DNA of 64,000 bases from a candidate division TM6 bacterium GW2011_GWF2_37_49 (GCA_945861145.1 CAMATL010000005.1:1-64000); one strand, 5' to 3'; numbered from the stretch's first letter, positions 39,750-49,262 are shown. Notes: a model not told the origin generated them from the letters alone. Numbers and translations are program-made.

Positions 39750-40256
39750 TTACTGCTGTGCTTCTTGTTGTTCTTGGTCTTTGTTTACTTTAGCTTCCAA
39801 GGTGCCAACTAGGCTGACCATTGGTGCTTGTAAAGTGTACACAAGTGTAGCAAGAAGGACTTCACGTGATGGAATGGAACCGAGTGCAACAACTTCTTCT
39901 TTAGAGATCAAACGCTCTTCGAAGAATCCTGCTATAATCGTAAGAGCCTCGTTTGCTTTTGCAAATTCAACAATACGTTTTGCAACGACGGTAGCTTCAG
40001 TTTTTGCAAAAATTAGACCAACCTGGTCTTCGAATTTTTCTGCAAACGCAGCAACGCCAGCAACATCTTTTGAAGCGATCTTCATAAGACGAGCTTTTGT
40101 TACTTTAAAAGTACCTGATGCTTCACGGACTTGCTTTCTCAATTTCTGCATCAGCTGTACTGGCAGACCTTTATAATTGATCAAGAAGGCTGCTTCGGCA
40201 CCTTTAAACATTGCGCGAACGTCGGCTACAACTTGTTCTTTTTCTTGACGATTCAT
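39750..40256 (-). CDS. rplJ: 50S ribosomal protein L10
   Basis: MNRQEKEQVVADVRAMFKGAEAAFLINYKGLPVQLMQKLRKQVREA; synteny. Confidence 0.95.
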   Translation of the reverse strand: MNRQEKEQVVADVRAMFKGAEAAFLINYKGLPVQLMQKLRKQVREASGTFKVTKARLMKIASKDVAGVAAFAEKFEDQVGLIFAKTEATVVAKRIVEFAKANEALTIIAGFFEERLISKEEVVALGSIPSREVLLATLVYTLQAPMVSLVGTLEAKVNKDQEQQEAQQ

Positions 40257-40292
40257 GATTTTATTCCTTTATTTTAGCCGCAGACTAAAACG

Positions 40293-40985
40293 TTACACCA
40301 TCTCATCGGGATTAAGTACAAGACCAACACCCATGGTTGATGATACAGAAAGTTTTTTAACAAACTTACCTTTGGAAGCTGCAGGCTTGTTAGAACGAAC
40401 CGCCTGAACGAGTGCTGAAAGGTTTTCAGCAAGTTTTTCAACGCCAAATGACACTCTGCCAAAAGGAGCGTGTAGTACGCCAGTTTTATCGTTTCTGAAA
40501 GAAACGCGACCTTTTTTTAGATCACTTACGATACTAGTAATATCAAAAGTTACCGTGCCTATTTTTTTGTTAGGCAGTAAACCCCGAGGCCCAAGTATCT
40601 TTGCAACGCGCCCCACGAGAATCATTAAGTCAGGCGTGGCAACAGCTGCTTCAAAATCCAACCAACCGGATTCGATCTTAGCAACTAAATCTTCCGTACC
40701 GACATAGTCAGCACCAGCTTTTTTAGCTTGTTCTTCGTATTCGCCTTTTGCAAATACAAGTACGCGCATTTTCTTACCAGTACCGTGAGGTAATAGTACA
40801 GACCCACGAACGGTTTGTTCGCCCTTTGCAGCGTCGATACCAAGGCTGATATCTACGTCAACTGATTCGTCGAATTTTGCAGGGGCGTTTTTTACAACAA
40901 AATCCAGAGCATTTTTCCAGGTCGCTACATTAGCGGTCTTCAAAAGCTCTTTGGCCTTTGCTAGTTTTTTTCCAGCTTTATTCAT
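40293..40985 (-). CDS. rplA: 50S ribosomal protein L1
   Basis: VRGSVLLPHGTGKKMRVLVFAKG, GRVAKILGPRGLLPNKKIGTV, synteny. Confidence 0.97.
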   Translation of the reverse strand: MNKAGKKLAKAKELLKTANVATWKNALDFVVKNAPAKFDESVDVDISLGIDAAKGEQTVRGSVLLPHGTGKKMRVLVFAKGEYEEQAKKAGADYVGTEDLVAKIESGWLDFEAAVATPDLMILVGRVAKILGPRGLLPNKKIGTVTFDITSIVSDLKKGRVSFRNDKTGVLHAPFGRVSFGVEKLAENLSALVQAVRSNKPAASKGKFVKKLSVSSTMGVGLVLNPDEMV

Positions 40986-41015
40986 GAATTTTCCACGAGT
41001 TGAACAACATTATTA

Positions 41016-41462
41016 CTAATCAATTACAACAAGACCCATGCTGCGAGCGCTTCCTACGATCATGCGCATTGCAGCTGCTACGTCAAATGCGTTAAGATCT
41101 TGCATTTTTATTTTTGCAATTTCTTCTACATCACTCATTTTGACGGTACCAACCTGTTCTTTGCTTGGATTTTTTGCGCCTTTTTTAACGTTGGCACGTT
41201 TTTTCAAAAGCTCTGACACTGGAGGTGTCTTGCAGATGAAATCGTAAGTCTTGTCGACGTACACAGTAATGATTACCGGTACTGTTTCGCCCTTGCGACT
41301 TGCAGTAATAGCATTGAACTTTTTACAAAAGTCCATGATGTTCAAACCGTGTTGGCCCAATGATGAACCAATCTGCTGACCAGGAGTAGCTGCGCCACCC
41401 GCGATTTGCAGTCGAATATTAGCTTTGATCTTTTTCTTTGAAATATTTGACATATCAGCCAC
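41016..41462 (-). CDS. rplK: 50S ribosomal protein L11
   Basis: IRLQIAGGAATPGQQIGSSLGQHGLNIMDFCKKFNA. Confidence 0.97.
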   Translation of the reverse strand: MADMSNISKKKIKANIRLQIAGGAATPGQQIGSSLGQHGLNIMDFCKKFNAITASRKGETVPVIITVYVDKTYDFICKTPPVSELLKKRANVKKGAKNPSKEQVGTVKMSDVEEIAKIKMQDLNAFDVAAAMRMIVGSARSMGLVVID

Positions 41463-41480
41463 CTATGAAGTTTGGAGTGA

Positions 41481-41999
41481 TTACTTTTTCACTTGATCGA
41501 ACCCAAGTTCGACCGGGGTCATGCGTCCAAAAATACTTACCATAACAGTGAGGCGCTCTTTGTCTTCATCGACCTTGTCAATGATGCCAACGAAGCCAGA
41601 AAATGGCCCACTGCAGATATGAATTTCACTTCCTGATATGAAGTTTTCCTTATCTGACGCAAGCGCAAGCTGTCCGGACATTTGCGTAAAGATTCGTTCT
41701 ACCTCACGATCCGAAAGTGCGACCGGACGTTCTCCCCCAAGGAAACGGGACACGCGTGGAGTGGTCGAAACCATTCTAAACGTTTCTCCTGTCATTTCCA
41801 TCTGGACGAGAAGATATCCGGGGAAAATTTTTTCTTTTTTGGACTCCCCCTCGGAGAATAACGAAGCAATTTCACTGGCAGGGATGAGAATTTGACCAAC
41901 TAAGTCATCAAGAGTTTCCTCTTGGACCCGTTTCTCAATGTCCCTTTTCACAATGTCTTCGAAACCCGTGTAAATTTGAATTACATACCAGCGCTTCAT
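41481..41999 (-). CDS. nusG: transcription termination/antitermination protein NusG
   Basis: MKRWYVIQIYTGFEDIVKRDIEKR, KIFPGYLLVQMEMT, GPFSGFVGIIDKVDEDKERLTVMVSIFGRMTPVELGFDQV. Confidence 0.96.
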   Translation of the reverse strand: MKRWYVIQIYTGFEDIVKRDIEKRVQEETLDDLVGQILIPASEIASLFSEGESKKEKIFPGYLLVQMEMTGETFRMVSTTPRVSRFLGGERPVALSDREVERIFTQMSGQLALASDKENFISGSEIHICSGPFSGFVGIIDKVDEDKERLTVMVSIFGRMTPVELGFDQVKK

Positions 42000-42055
42000 A
42001 TCTTACTTGTCAACTCCATCAGGTACTTTTATCAAAAAAACCTAGCTGTAAACTC

Positions 42056-42253
42056 TTACGCTACGAAAGTGCGGGTGACATAACCAAATATGCCATCCAT
42101 CGAGCCTAGTATTGCTGCAAATACTACAACAAGCAGGCAAACAATAATTACCGAGCCCGTCAGTTCATCACGTGAAGGCCAAGTAATTTTTTTGACTTCA
42201 GATTTTGTTTCATTAACAAAAACTATAAACTTGCTTATAAAATTTGCGTTCAT
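42056..42253 (-). CDS. secE: preprotein translocase subunit SecE
   Basis: ISKFIVFVNETKSEVKKITWPSRDELTGSVIIVCLLVVVFAAILGSMD; start MNANF at 42253 because the ORF extension overlaps tRNA-Trp. Confidence 0.92.
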   Translation of the reverse strand: MNANFISKFIVFVNETKSEVKKITWPSRDELTGSVIIVCLLVVVFAAILGSMDGIFGYVTRTFVA

Positions 42254-42292
42254 AAAAAGCTCTTTCCAATTCGTCTTCAAACTATTCTTTGG

Positions 42293-42367
42293 CGGGTCAG
42301 GAGGGACTCGAACCCCCAACAAGCGGATTTGGAGTCCGCCGCTCTACCATTGGAGCTACTAACCCGC
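42293..42367 (-). tRNA. tRNA-Trp (CCA)
   Basis: rc GCGGGTTAGTAGCTCCAATGGTAGAGCGGCGGACTCCAAATCCGCTTGTTGGGGGTTCGAGTCCCTCCTGACCCGC. Confidence 0.92.
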
Positions 42368-42375
42368 GCCTTTTC

Positions 42376-42534
42376 CTATTTTACTTCTTTATGAATTGTA
42401 TGGCGTCTCAATCTTGGGCAGTATTTCTTCAGAGACAGTTTGCCGAATTGTCTTTTCTTAGAAACCATAATGCTGTAGTTACGCATCCCGCTTTCCGTAC
42501 ACTCAAGATGTACGATCGTTCTATTTTTTGCCAT
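42376..42534 (-). CDS. rpmG: 50S ribosomal protein L33 (52 aa, below ORF-track cutoff)
   Basis: rc translates to MAKNRTIVHLECTESGMRNYSIMVSKKRQFGKLSLKKYCPRLRRHTIHKEVK*; between tRNA-Thr and tRNA-Trp, a usual position. Confidence 0.93.
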   Translation of the reverse strand: MAKNRTIVHLECTESGMRNYSIMVSKKRQFGKLSLKKYCPRLRRHTIHKEVK

Positions 42535-42571
42535 TTTCGCTACCTTTGCATGAACCTATCGAACAACCTGG

Positions 42572-42644
42572 AGCCCGCGAGCGGACTCGAACCGCTGACC
42601 TCCCCCTTACCAAGGGGGTGCTCTGCCAACTGAGCTACGTGGGC
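42572..42644 (-). tRNA. tRNA-Thr (GGT)
   Basis: rc GCCCACGTAGCTCAGTTGGCAGAGCACCCCCTTGGTAAGGGGGAGGTCAGCGGTTCGAGTCCGCTCGCGGGCT. Confidence 0.92.
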
Positions 42645-42737
42645 CTGCATAATTTTCAAACCAATGATATACAAATTTTAAAACATCGCAAATTTTTTCT
42701 ATAAAAACAGCGATGTTTTACAATTTATCTTAAATGG

Positions 42738-42809
42738 AGCTGGCAACTGGATTTGAACCAGCGACCTGCTGATTACAAATCAGCTGCTCTACCACTGAGC
42801 TATGCCAGC
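42738..42809 (-). tRNA. tRNA-Thr (TGT)
   Basis: rc GCTGGCATAGCTCAGTGGTAGAGCAGCTGATTTGTAATCAGCAGGTCGCTGGTTCAAATCCAGTTGCCAGCT. Confidence 0.92.
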
Positions 42810-42823
42810 CCAAAATTTTCTGG

Positions 42824-42897
42824 AGCGGGAAACGGGGCTCGAACCCGCAACCTACAGCTTGGAAGGCTGTCGCTCTAGCCAATTGAGCTATTCCCGC
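42824..42897 (-). tRNA. tRNA-Gly (TCC)
   Basis: rc GCGGGAATAGCTCAATTGGCTAGAGCGACAGCCTTCCAAGCTGTAGGTTGCGGGTTCGAGCCCCGTTTCCCGCT. Confidence 0.92.
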
Positions 42898-42929
42898 ATG
42901 CTTAAAACGGCTTCATGGTTGGTTTATGG

Positions 42930-43011
42930 TGGGGAGAACAGGATTCGAACCTGCGAAGGCTGAGCCAACGGATTTACAGTCCGTCCCCTTTGGCCGCTCG
43001 GGAATCTCCCC
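42930..43011 (-). tRNA. tRNA-Tyr (GTA)
   Basis: rc GGGGAGATTCCCGAGCGGCCAAAGGGGACGGACTGTAAATCCGTTGGCTCAGCCTTCGCAGGTTCGAATCCTGTTCTCCCCA; long variable arm. Confidence 0.92.
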
Positions 43012-43123
43012 ATAATTTTTAATCGGAAAGCCGAAAAATGATGTGAGCAAACCAATATCAACCGCTATAAGCGAAAATGATGATAGATGGTTTGGCAAAA
43101 AATGCAACATTTTTATTTTATTT

Positions 43124-43591
43124 TTATAGCAATTTTACAGGTGTAATGGTCAGATAGCGCGTTTCTGGTTGTGCAAAATTATGATCAAGATTTAAGCAAT
43201 AAATGCCGCTTATTGTTCCTTGCAATTGTTCAAAAAAGGACATTAAAATCTCAGGCCATTCAATAATGGCTAATGCATTTTTCTCTTGCAATAATTCGTC
43301 AAAACCCTGCATAAAGAACTCATCCACAGAGTTTAAACGATATAGGTCAAAATGGTGCACAATAAGGCCCGTGTCTGAATTATTATATGAATTTACATAG
43401 CTAAAAGTTGGGCTTGATATATTGTCAACAATTCCGATCTGTCGCATTAAAGCTTTAACGAGAGTTGTTTTTCCAGCGCCAAGCTGACCGCATAAAAGTA
43501 AAATTGAGCCAGCTTTTACAAGAGGTATAATGTGCTTGTTGATAATGGCGTCTAGCTTGTCTAATGGGACTATTATTGTATGTGTTTGCAT
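43124..43591 (-). CDS. tsaE: tRNA threonylcarbamoyladenosine biosynthesis ATPase TsaE
   Basis: LLCGQLGAGKTTLVKALMRQIGI...SSPTFSYVNSY, HHFDLYRL, AIIEWPE. Confidence 0.93.
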   Translation of the reverse strand: MQTHTIIVPLDKLDAIINKHIIPLVKAGSILLLCGQLGAGKTTLVKALMRQIGIVDNISSPTFSYVNSYNNSDTGLIVHHFDLYRLNSVDEFFMQGFDELLQEKNALAIIEWPEILMSFFEQLQGTISGIYCLNLDHNFAQPETRYLTITPVKLL

Positions 43592-43598
43592 TGGTTTA

Positions 43599-44234
43599 TT
43601 AGTAAATCTTTTTTAATTTTTTAATGAGATTTTTATCTTGTTTTGAGAGTGGCGCAGTATTTTTTGGTGGAGTTTTTGTTGCAATGTCATGTTTTTTTTG
43701 TTGACGCATGAGAGCTCCATCGCTCATGAGGTCATCAATATTAACATCTGTTATTGATATTTCAATGTCAGTTTCTATGTTTGCCTCAGCAAATTTAAGC
43801 GTGTTGCTTGCGGGGGCAGGGGTAAATTCTCTTTGAATAACCGTATTTTTTATGATTTGATCGACTGCGTGAGCAAAATCAAAGACACCCATACTGAAAG
43901 CGCCATGCTGTTCGCAAGTAAAACATAAAGCGCGATCCATTGAGACAATTGTTATTTCTTGGGTCTTATAGCGATCGACGTATTCAATTATCCAGTCGTC
44001 GGCTGATCGTTTATAACCAGCTTCCAAAACAGTAACTCCGTGATGAACTTCACGAATAGCGTGTACGAGGCTGCCACCATCCAAAACAACAATGATTTCT
44101 TTGATGGTGCCTTGCTTAATTTTCTTATATACCCCAAGCTTTCTAAATAAGGTTTTTTTGTGTAATTCAAGATTTTCTTTATTGTTTGGGTATAACTGCT
44201 TTAAAAGATTATAACCATCCACTATAATGATCAT
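43599..44234 (-). CDS. YacP-like NYN-domain (PIN-fold) ribonuclease
   Basis: MIIIVDGYNLLKQLYP, VVLDGG, SADDWIIEYVDRYKTQEITIVSMDRALC. Confidence 0.82.
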   Translation of the reverse strand: MIIIVDGYNLLKQLYPNNKENLELHKKTLFRKLGVYKKIKQGTIKEIIVVLDGGSLVHAIREVHHGVTVLEAGYKRSADDWIIEYVDRYKTQEITIVSMDRALCFTCEQHGAFSMGVFDFAHAVDQIIKNTVIQREFTPAPASNTLKFAEANIETDIEISITDVNIDDLMSDGALMRQQKKHDIATKTPPKNTAPLSKQDKNLIKKLKKIY

Positions 44235-44275
44235 CGCATTGTTCCATATAAATACTATTGCGCAAAGGATCAGGC

Positions 44276-45166
44276 GTGTCACATCTAGTTCAGCTTAGAG
44301 AGCAAATCAAGGCTGTTCAAACTACTAAAAAAATAACGCATGCTGTGCGGTTAGTTTCTATGTCTATGTATTCAAAATTGGAAAAGTTTACTACCCCGCA
44401 TAAGACTTATTTCGAGAGTATAGCAAATTTTTTTACAGCATTGTTAGAACAGAAAGCTGGATGGCAGCACCCAGTCTTTAAGCCTGATGATATACTTGAC
44501 TCTAGACCGCTTTTTATCGTTATTGCGACATCAAAAGGCCTTTGTGGTAGCTTGAATTCAAACCTATTTCGCTTTCTTGAGCAAAGCATTTTCCCTCAGC
44601 CACACCAAGATGCCGAATTTATTGTCCTTGGGTTGCGAGGGATTCGCTATATCAAAGGGCGTTCTTGGGGTGAGGTTGTCTACGCTTACCCTGAATTAAG
44701 CTCCAATAATTACACAACGATTGCAGAAGACATTGTTGATCGAATCGTGAATTCTAACAAAAATTATTCATCGGTGACTTTTTTTGGATCACGCTTACAG
44801 TCTTTCTTCCAACAAAAAGCAAAAAGGATGAGCTTATTGCCTTTGCGGCATGATGATCTTGGGCTCTTTCGGCGAGATGATGCTGTTGTGGAAAACCAAG
44901 ATTCGCTTGGTGACGACCCTATCCTTGAGCAACAGATTGATGAGTTGCTCGAATATACGGCCGCTTCATACACCTATGCCTACGTGCTTAATGTTCTTTT
45001 TCAGGCAATTTTGGCAGAACATGCAGCACGATTTTTGGCTATGGATTCATCAACAACTAATGCTGAAAAATATCTGGAAAAACTAACTCTGCAGTACAAC
45101 AAAATCAGACAGGCTGTGATTACTAAAGAGGTCGCAGAACTTTCAAGCAATACGTTTCTTGAGTAA
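44276..45166 (+). CDS. atpG: ATP synthase gamma subunit
   Basis: GTG start; LREQIKAVQTTKKITHAVRLVSMSMYSK, FIVIATSKGLCGSLNSNLFR, C-terminal AEHAARFLAMDSSTTNAEKYLEKLTLQYNKIRQAVITKEVAE. Confidence 0.88.
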   Translation: MSHLVQLREQIKAVQTTKKITHAVRLVSMSMYSKLEKFTTPHKTYFESIANFFTALLEQKAGWQHPVFKPDDILDSRPLFIVIATSKGLCGSLNSNLFRFLEQSIFPQPHQDAEFIVLGLRGIRYIKGRSWGEVVYAYPELSSNNYTTIAEDIVDRIVNSNKNYSSVTFFGSRLQSFFQQKAKRMSLLPLRHDDLGLFRRDDAVVENQDSLGDDPILEQQIDELLEYTAASYTYAYVLNVLFQAILAEHAARFLAMDSSTTNAEKYLEKLTLQYNKIRQAVITKEVAELSSNTFLE

Positions 45167-46501
45167 TTCGCCATTCGGGAGCATCAGATTATCAATGTTG
45201 CTTGCTTCTATGAGATTTATATTGCCGCCCATAAAACGCAATTTTTCTTCTAATTTGTCATAACCGCGCTCCCAGTGATGAACGCCGCCAATTTTTGTTT
45301 CCCCAATTGCTATCAATCCAGCTAGTGCAAGACCGCACGAGGCGCGGATATCGGTGGCTATTAATTCTGTGCCGTATAGTTTTTCAACACCACGAATAGT
45401 TGCTTTTTGCCCTTCAACGGTAATTTGCGCGCCTAGCTTTGTCAGCTCTTTAACATGCATTAGGCGGTTTTCAAAGACTGTTTCTTCTACCGTGCTAATA
45501 TCCTTACTTAGCGCCATAGCTGTCATTAATGGTGCTTGTAGATCGGTAGGAAATCCAGGGTATGGCCCCGTTTTAATGCTAACGCCTTGAGGGTTTTGGC
45601 AAGCTTTAAGGGAAATGCCTAGCAATGGAAACAGCGGTGTTTGATGGGTACCAACATAGACTTCGTGGCCCATTTCACGGAGCTTTTCGAGAAAAAGATC
45701 CATATGGTCAGCGCGTGCGTTTGGTAAATGTACTGAGCCTTTGGTAATGCATGCAGCAAGCAAAAGAGCTCCGGCTTCGAGGCGATCAGGAATAACCGTA
45801 TGCTCAACGGGATTAAGCTTATTTACACCAATAATGCGAATAAGTTGTCCCGGTTCGCAATAAATTTTAGCGCCCATTTTGTTTAAAATATCGATTAAAT
45901 CAAGCACTTCTGGCTCAAGGGCGGCATTTACTATGACGGTTTCGCCAGGTTTGAGCGTGGCATACATTAAAAGATTTTCTGTTGCCCCAACGCTTGGATA
46001 TTCCAATATCACTCTATCGTGAATAGGGTTTGAGGAATCTGTGCTGATACTGGCAGAAAGAAAAGGCTTATCTTCAATAAGCGAGACACCAAGCTTTCTA
46101 AACCCTTGAAGGTGGTAATTGATTGGGCGAGCACCAATTAAACATCCGCCGGGCAGTGCAACACGAGCTTTACCAAATCTTGCTAGGAGTGGACCCATTA
46201 CAAGAATAGAGGCGCGCATTTTATTCATTATTTCTGGTGATACTTCAATGCTGTTTACCATTGTAGTATCGATAGTCAGCGCTTTAAGCTTTACGTCAAA
46301 GTGAACTAGAGCCCCAAGTTCCGTCATAAGAGCGATAAAGCAACGAACATCTGCGGAATTCGGTACGCTGTAGAGTGTTGATTTACCTTCGGCGAGCAAA
46401 AGTGACGCTATAATGACCAGGACAGCATTTTTTGCGCCTGTTAGCTCAACAGTGCCATGAAGAGGTTGGGATTGCTTGACCAGCAAAAAACGTTCGCTCA
46501 T
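45143..46501 (-). CDS. murA: UDP-N-acetylglucosamine 1-carboxyvinyltransferase
   Basis: LTGAKNAVLVIIASLLLAEG, MRASILVMGPLLARFGKARVALPGGCLIGARPINYHLQG, TAMALSKDISTVEETVFENRLMHV. Confidence 0.96.
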   Translation of the reverse strand: MSERFLLVKQSQPLHGTVELTGAKNAVLVIIASLLLAEGKSTLYSVPNSADVRCFIALMTELGALVHFDVKLKALTIDTTMVNSIEVSPEIMNKMRASILVMGPLLARFGKARVALPGGCLIGARPINYHLQGFRKLGVSLIEDKPFLSASISTDSSNPIHDRVILEYPSVGATENLLMYATLKPGETVIVNAALEPEVLDLIDILNKMGAKIYCEPGQLIRIIGVNKLNPVEHTVIPDRLEAGALLLAACITKGSVHLPNARADHMDLFLEKLREMGHEVYVGTHQTPLFPLLGISLKACQNPQGVSIKTGPYPGFPTDLQAPLMTAMALSKDISTVEETVFENRLMHVKELTKLGAQITVEGQKATIRGVEKLYGTELIATDIRASCGLALAGLIAIGETKIGGVHHWERGYDKLEEKLRFMGGNINLIEASNIDNLMLPNGELLKKRIA

Positions 46502-46582
46502 GAGGGTTCCTTTTGGGATGAATCTTGATACACTTTGCGAGGGAGAGATTAGCAGAATTTTTAGTAAGAAAAAGGAAATAGT

Positions 46583-47353
46583 ATGCTTGGTTCAAAAAAA
46601 GTTGTGTGTATTATTCCAGCACGCTTGGCATCGACTCGTTTTCCTGAGAAAGTTTTACAATCACTTGCAGGCAAACCAATGCTTCAATGGGTCTGGGAGG
46701 CGGCTAAAAAAGTGAGTCTTTTTGATGAATGCCACTTTGCTATTGATGATGTCAAGATTGCAAGCCTTTTAGATGGCTTTGGGGCTTCATGGTTTATGAC
46801 ATCTAAGTCAGCCGAAGCTGGCACTGACCGCCTTATTGAAATAATGGATCGCAAGCTTGTTGTTTCTGATATTTGGGTGAATTGGCAGGGTGATGAGCCT
46901 TTTATTAACGCTGCGATGATACAAGATCTTTTGCAATCAGCAGCAGATGACGGTATGGATGCTTGGACTCTTAAAAAGCTAATTACCATAAAAGAACAAA
47001 TTGTGGCCCCAAATACGGCAAAGGTGGTAACTGATCACGAAGGCAATGCTTTGTATTTTTCTCGCAGCCCAGTTCCTTTTTATCGTGATCATCACCTTGA
47101 ACAAGGTGTTTTTTACAAACATGTTGGACTGTACGCTTTTACCACCAAGGGGTTGCAGATGATGCAGCAATTACCAATTGGTAAACTTGAGCAAGCAGAA
47201 AAACTAGAGATGCTCCGTCTTTTAGAGAATGGTATAAAGATTCGCCTACATGAGACCTTGTTTGAGGTGATAGGGATTGATACCGCTGAAGATTTGCGTC
47301 ACGCAGAAATTGTTGCACAAACAAATAATACTTCAGCGTGCAATCAGGCCTGA
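46583..47353 (+). CDS. kdsB: 3-deoxy-manno-octulosonate cytidylyltransferase
   Basis: IIPARLASTRFPEKVLQSLAGKPMLQWVWEAAKK, NWQGDEPFI, YFSRSPVPFYRD, HVGLYAFTTKGLQ, EKLEMLRLLENG. Confidence 0.93.
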   Translation: MLGSKKVVCIIPARLASTRFPEKVLQSLAGKPMLQWVWEAAKKVSLFDECHFAIDDVKIASLLDGFGASWFMTSKSAEAGTDRLIEIMDRKLVVSDIWVNWQGDEPFINAAMIQDLLQSAADDGMDAWTLKKLITIKEQIVAPNTAKVVTDHEGNALYFSRSPVPFYRDHHLEQGVFYKHVGLYAFTTKGLQMMQQLPIGKLEQAEKLEMLRLLENGIKIRLHETLFEVIGIDTAEDLRHAEIVAQTNNTSACNQA

Positions 47354-47573
47354 ATTCTAGGCTATTAATCAAAAAATTTTTACTCATGGAATTAATTTTT
47401 CCAATCTGCTAGATTTCTAATTGGGACGTGGGGTGGAAAAATTCTCGTTGTCAACGACGCCTTTTGACTTTTCTTAAAACTCTTCTAAAGTAGCAAGTCC
47501 TTAATATTGGGCTTGCAAAATAGAGTGCCTTTGATTGGTTTTTTGCTGTTGCAAGCTAAAGAAAGACAGGTTC

Positions 47574-49262
47574 ATGATAACGAGATTATTTAAATATTTA
47601 TGTTCATTTGTCCTTCTTTTAGCAGTCGCGTCACCAGAAGCGTCTTTTGCTGGATTGCCTGGCTATTTTAGCCAAGAGGTTATAGGTCTGCCAAAATTAG
47701 TTGAAGTAGCTAAAGATTCTTTTGAATCAGCTTATTTTGACACTTTGATAAAAAATGAGAAATTTTTTGACGATGCCTACAATAACAATCTTGTTATAAG
47801 CTCAGAGATTGATTGGGATTTTGCCAATAATGGCGTTACCTTCATGAAGCTGATCGATTTTCTGGAAAAAAAGAACGATGCTGAATCTGTATTGATCCTT
47901 TCCAGGCTCAATGAGCTTTATTATCTTATATTCCATCAACACTTGTCCCATCTTGATGTTCCTCGTGAAAAACAAGTATCTCTGATAAATGCTTTGCATT
48001 ATCTCTATAGCTTTAAAGATGCCAATGGGAAAGAAGTAATCCGCTCTATGCTGACGCGTGTTTTTATTTATACCATCATGGTTGAGATGATGGGGCTTCA
48101 TTATTATGAAAAAAAAGAAGTTTTATTTCTCGCTTATGAAGAGTTTCGTACGGCTTTAAAGAGTTTTGCGATTGAATGTGCAAACAATATTGAAGCATTG
48201 AAGCAGATAGAAATTTTCATCAATGATCTTTCTGCTTATGGCATGAAAGAACCGATAGTAAAACCTCACAATTTCAAGCGCTGGGTAATTACAGCCTTAG
48301 TAGTTGGCGTTGTAGTTGGTGGTGTTTATTACACCGGTGAACATTTTGGTGTATGGAAAAATTTCAGCAAATTTATAGATGATGCTGTGAAAAAATCGAC
48401 AAAGACATTCAGTGATACTCTTTATGAAAATTTCTCTGTACCAACAGCAAAAGCAATGATGGATGAGCTTGAAGACCGAAGCATAAGGCTTGGCGAAGGT
48501 CTTGGTACGGGTGCTATTGATGGTATGGCGAATGATTATGATTATGTACCTGTACCGCCTGCTGTTCCTTTTGTGCATGATCCTAAAAACCCAGATGCAA
48601 GACCTCCTCGTGCTGTTTATGAACGTATAAATAAGCGTCCAAGCGCGAATACTGGGGCTGTTGGCAATTTGATGGGCGGTAACCTTGCGGCATCCGCTAT
48701 TGAGACGCTCCTCTATGAACAAAGTGATGCTCTTGTAGGTAGACCTCTAAGAGTAGAAAATCGTGATCTAAATAAATTAATTCATAAAGCGGGATCAAGG
48801 CTTATGTCCGGGGCTTTAGATCAAGTAGAAGGTGTTACGCTTACGGTGCCTATGTACGGAAATATTGTCAACGTAGGGACTCATGCAACACGATCCGCTA
48901 GAAGGGTTGCAAGCGATCGCAGGGCTGGTGATGAAATTGAAGCATTAGCTGTCGCTCAGAGAGCTGAAATTGCCGCACGTAATCCTGCAGAGGGGCTTAC
49001 TAGAAGGCCTACTGCTGAACCAATCCGAACAGGTGGGGTTCGAGCTGAGGGCGGAGTCGAAAGAGGTCAAGACGACGCAGCTCTTACTGCCACAGGTCTT
49101 GCTGTCGGTGGTGCAGGTAATCATCCTGCAGAAGAGGATCGAGTTGTGGCTGAAGTCCAAAACGACGCAGATCTTGCTGTCACAGGTCTTGCTCCTGGTG
49201 GTGCAGGTAATCCTCCTGCTCCTAAAAAGGGGGGATGGGGTTTTTTAGGATGGCTTGGTTAA
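47574..49262 (+). CDS. exported protein, paralogue of 51634-52953
   Basis: Signal peptide MITRLFKYLCSFVLLLAVASPEASFA; shared domain (FFDDAYNNNLVIS...FHQHLSHLDVPREKQVSLINALHYLY); single TM (VVGVVVGGVYYTGEHFG). Confidence 0.7.
   Translation: MITRLFKYLCSFVLLLAVASPEASFAGLPGYFSQEVIGLPKLVEVAKDSFESAYFDTLIKNEKFFDDAYNNNLVISSEIDWDFANNGVTFMKLIDFLEKKNDAESVLILSRLNELYYLIFHQHLSHLDVPREKQVSLINALHYLYSFKDANGKEVIRSMLTRVFIYTIMVEMMGLHYYEKKEVLFLAYEEFRTALKSFAIECANNIEALKQIEIFINDLSAYGMKEPIVKPHNFKRWVITALVVGVVVGGVYYTGEHFGVWKNFSKFIDDAVKKSTKTFSDTLYENFSVPTAKAMMDELEDRSIRLGEGLGTGAIDGMANDYDYVPVPPAVPFVHDPKNPDARPPRAVYERINKRPSANTGAVGNLMGGNLAASAIETLLYEQSDALVGRPLRVENRDLNKLIHKAGSRLMSGALDQVEGVTLTVPMYGNIVNVGTHATRSARRVASDRRAGDEIEALAVAQRAEIAARNPAEGLTRRPTAEPIRTGGVRAEGGVERGQDDAALTATGLAVGGAGNHPAEEDRVVAEVQNDADLAVTGLAPGGAGNPPAPKKGGWGFLGWLG
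49074..49220 (+). repeat. in-frame 90-bp tandem repeat, about 1.6 copies
   Basis: gacgcagctcttactgccacaggtcttgctgtcggtggtgcaggtaatcatcctgc (49074) and gacgcagatcttgctgtcacaggtcttgctcctggtggtgcaggtaatcctcctgc (49164). Confidence 0.85.

Noticed and set aside
48297-48722. 141-aa - strand ORF inside the first exported paralogue
   Set aside because: Antisense to a well-supported signal-peptide protein; no homology signal.
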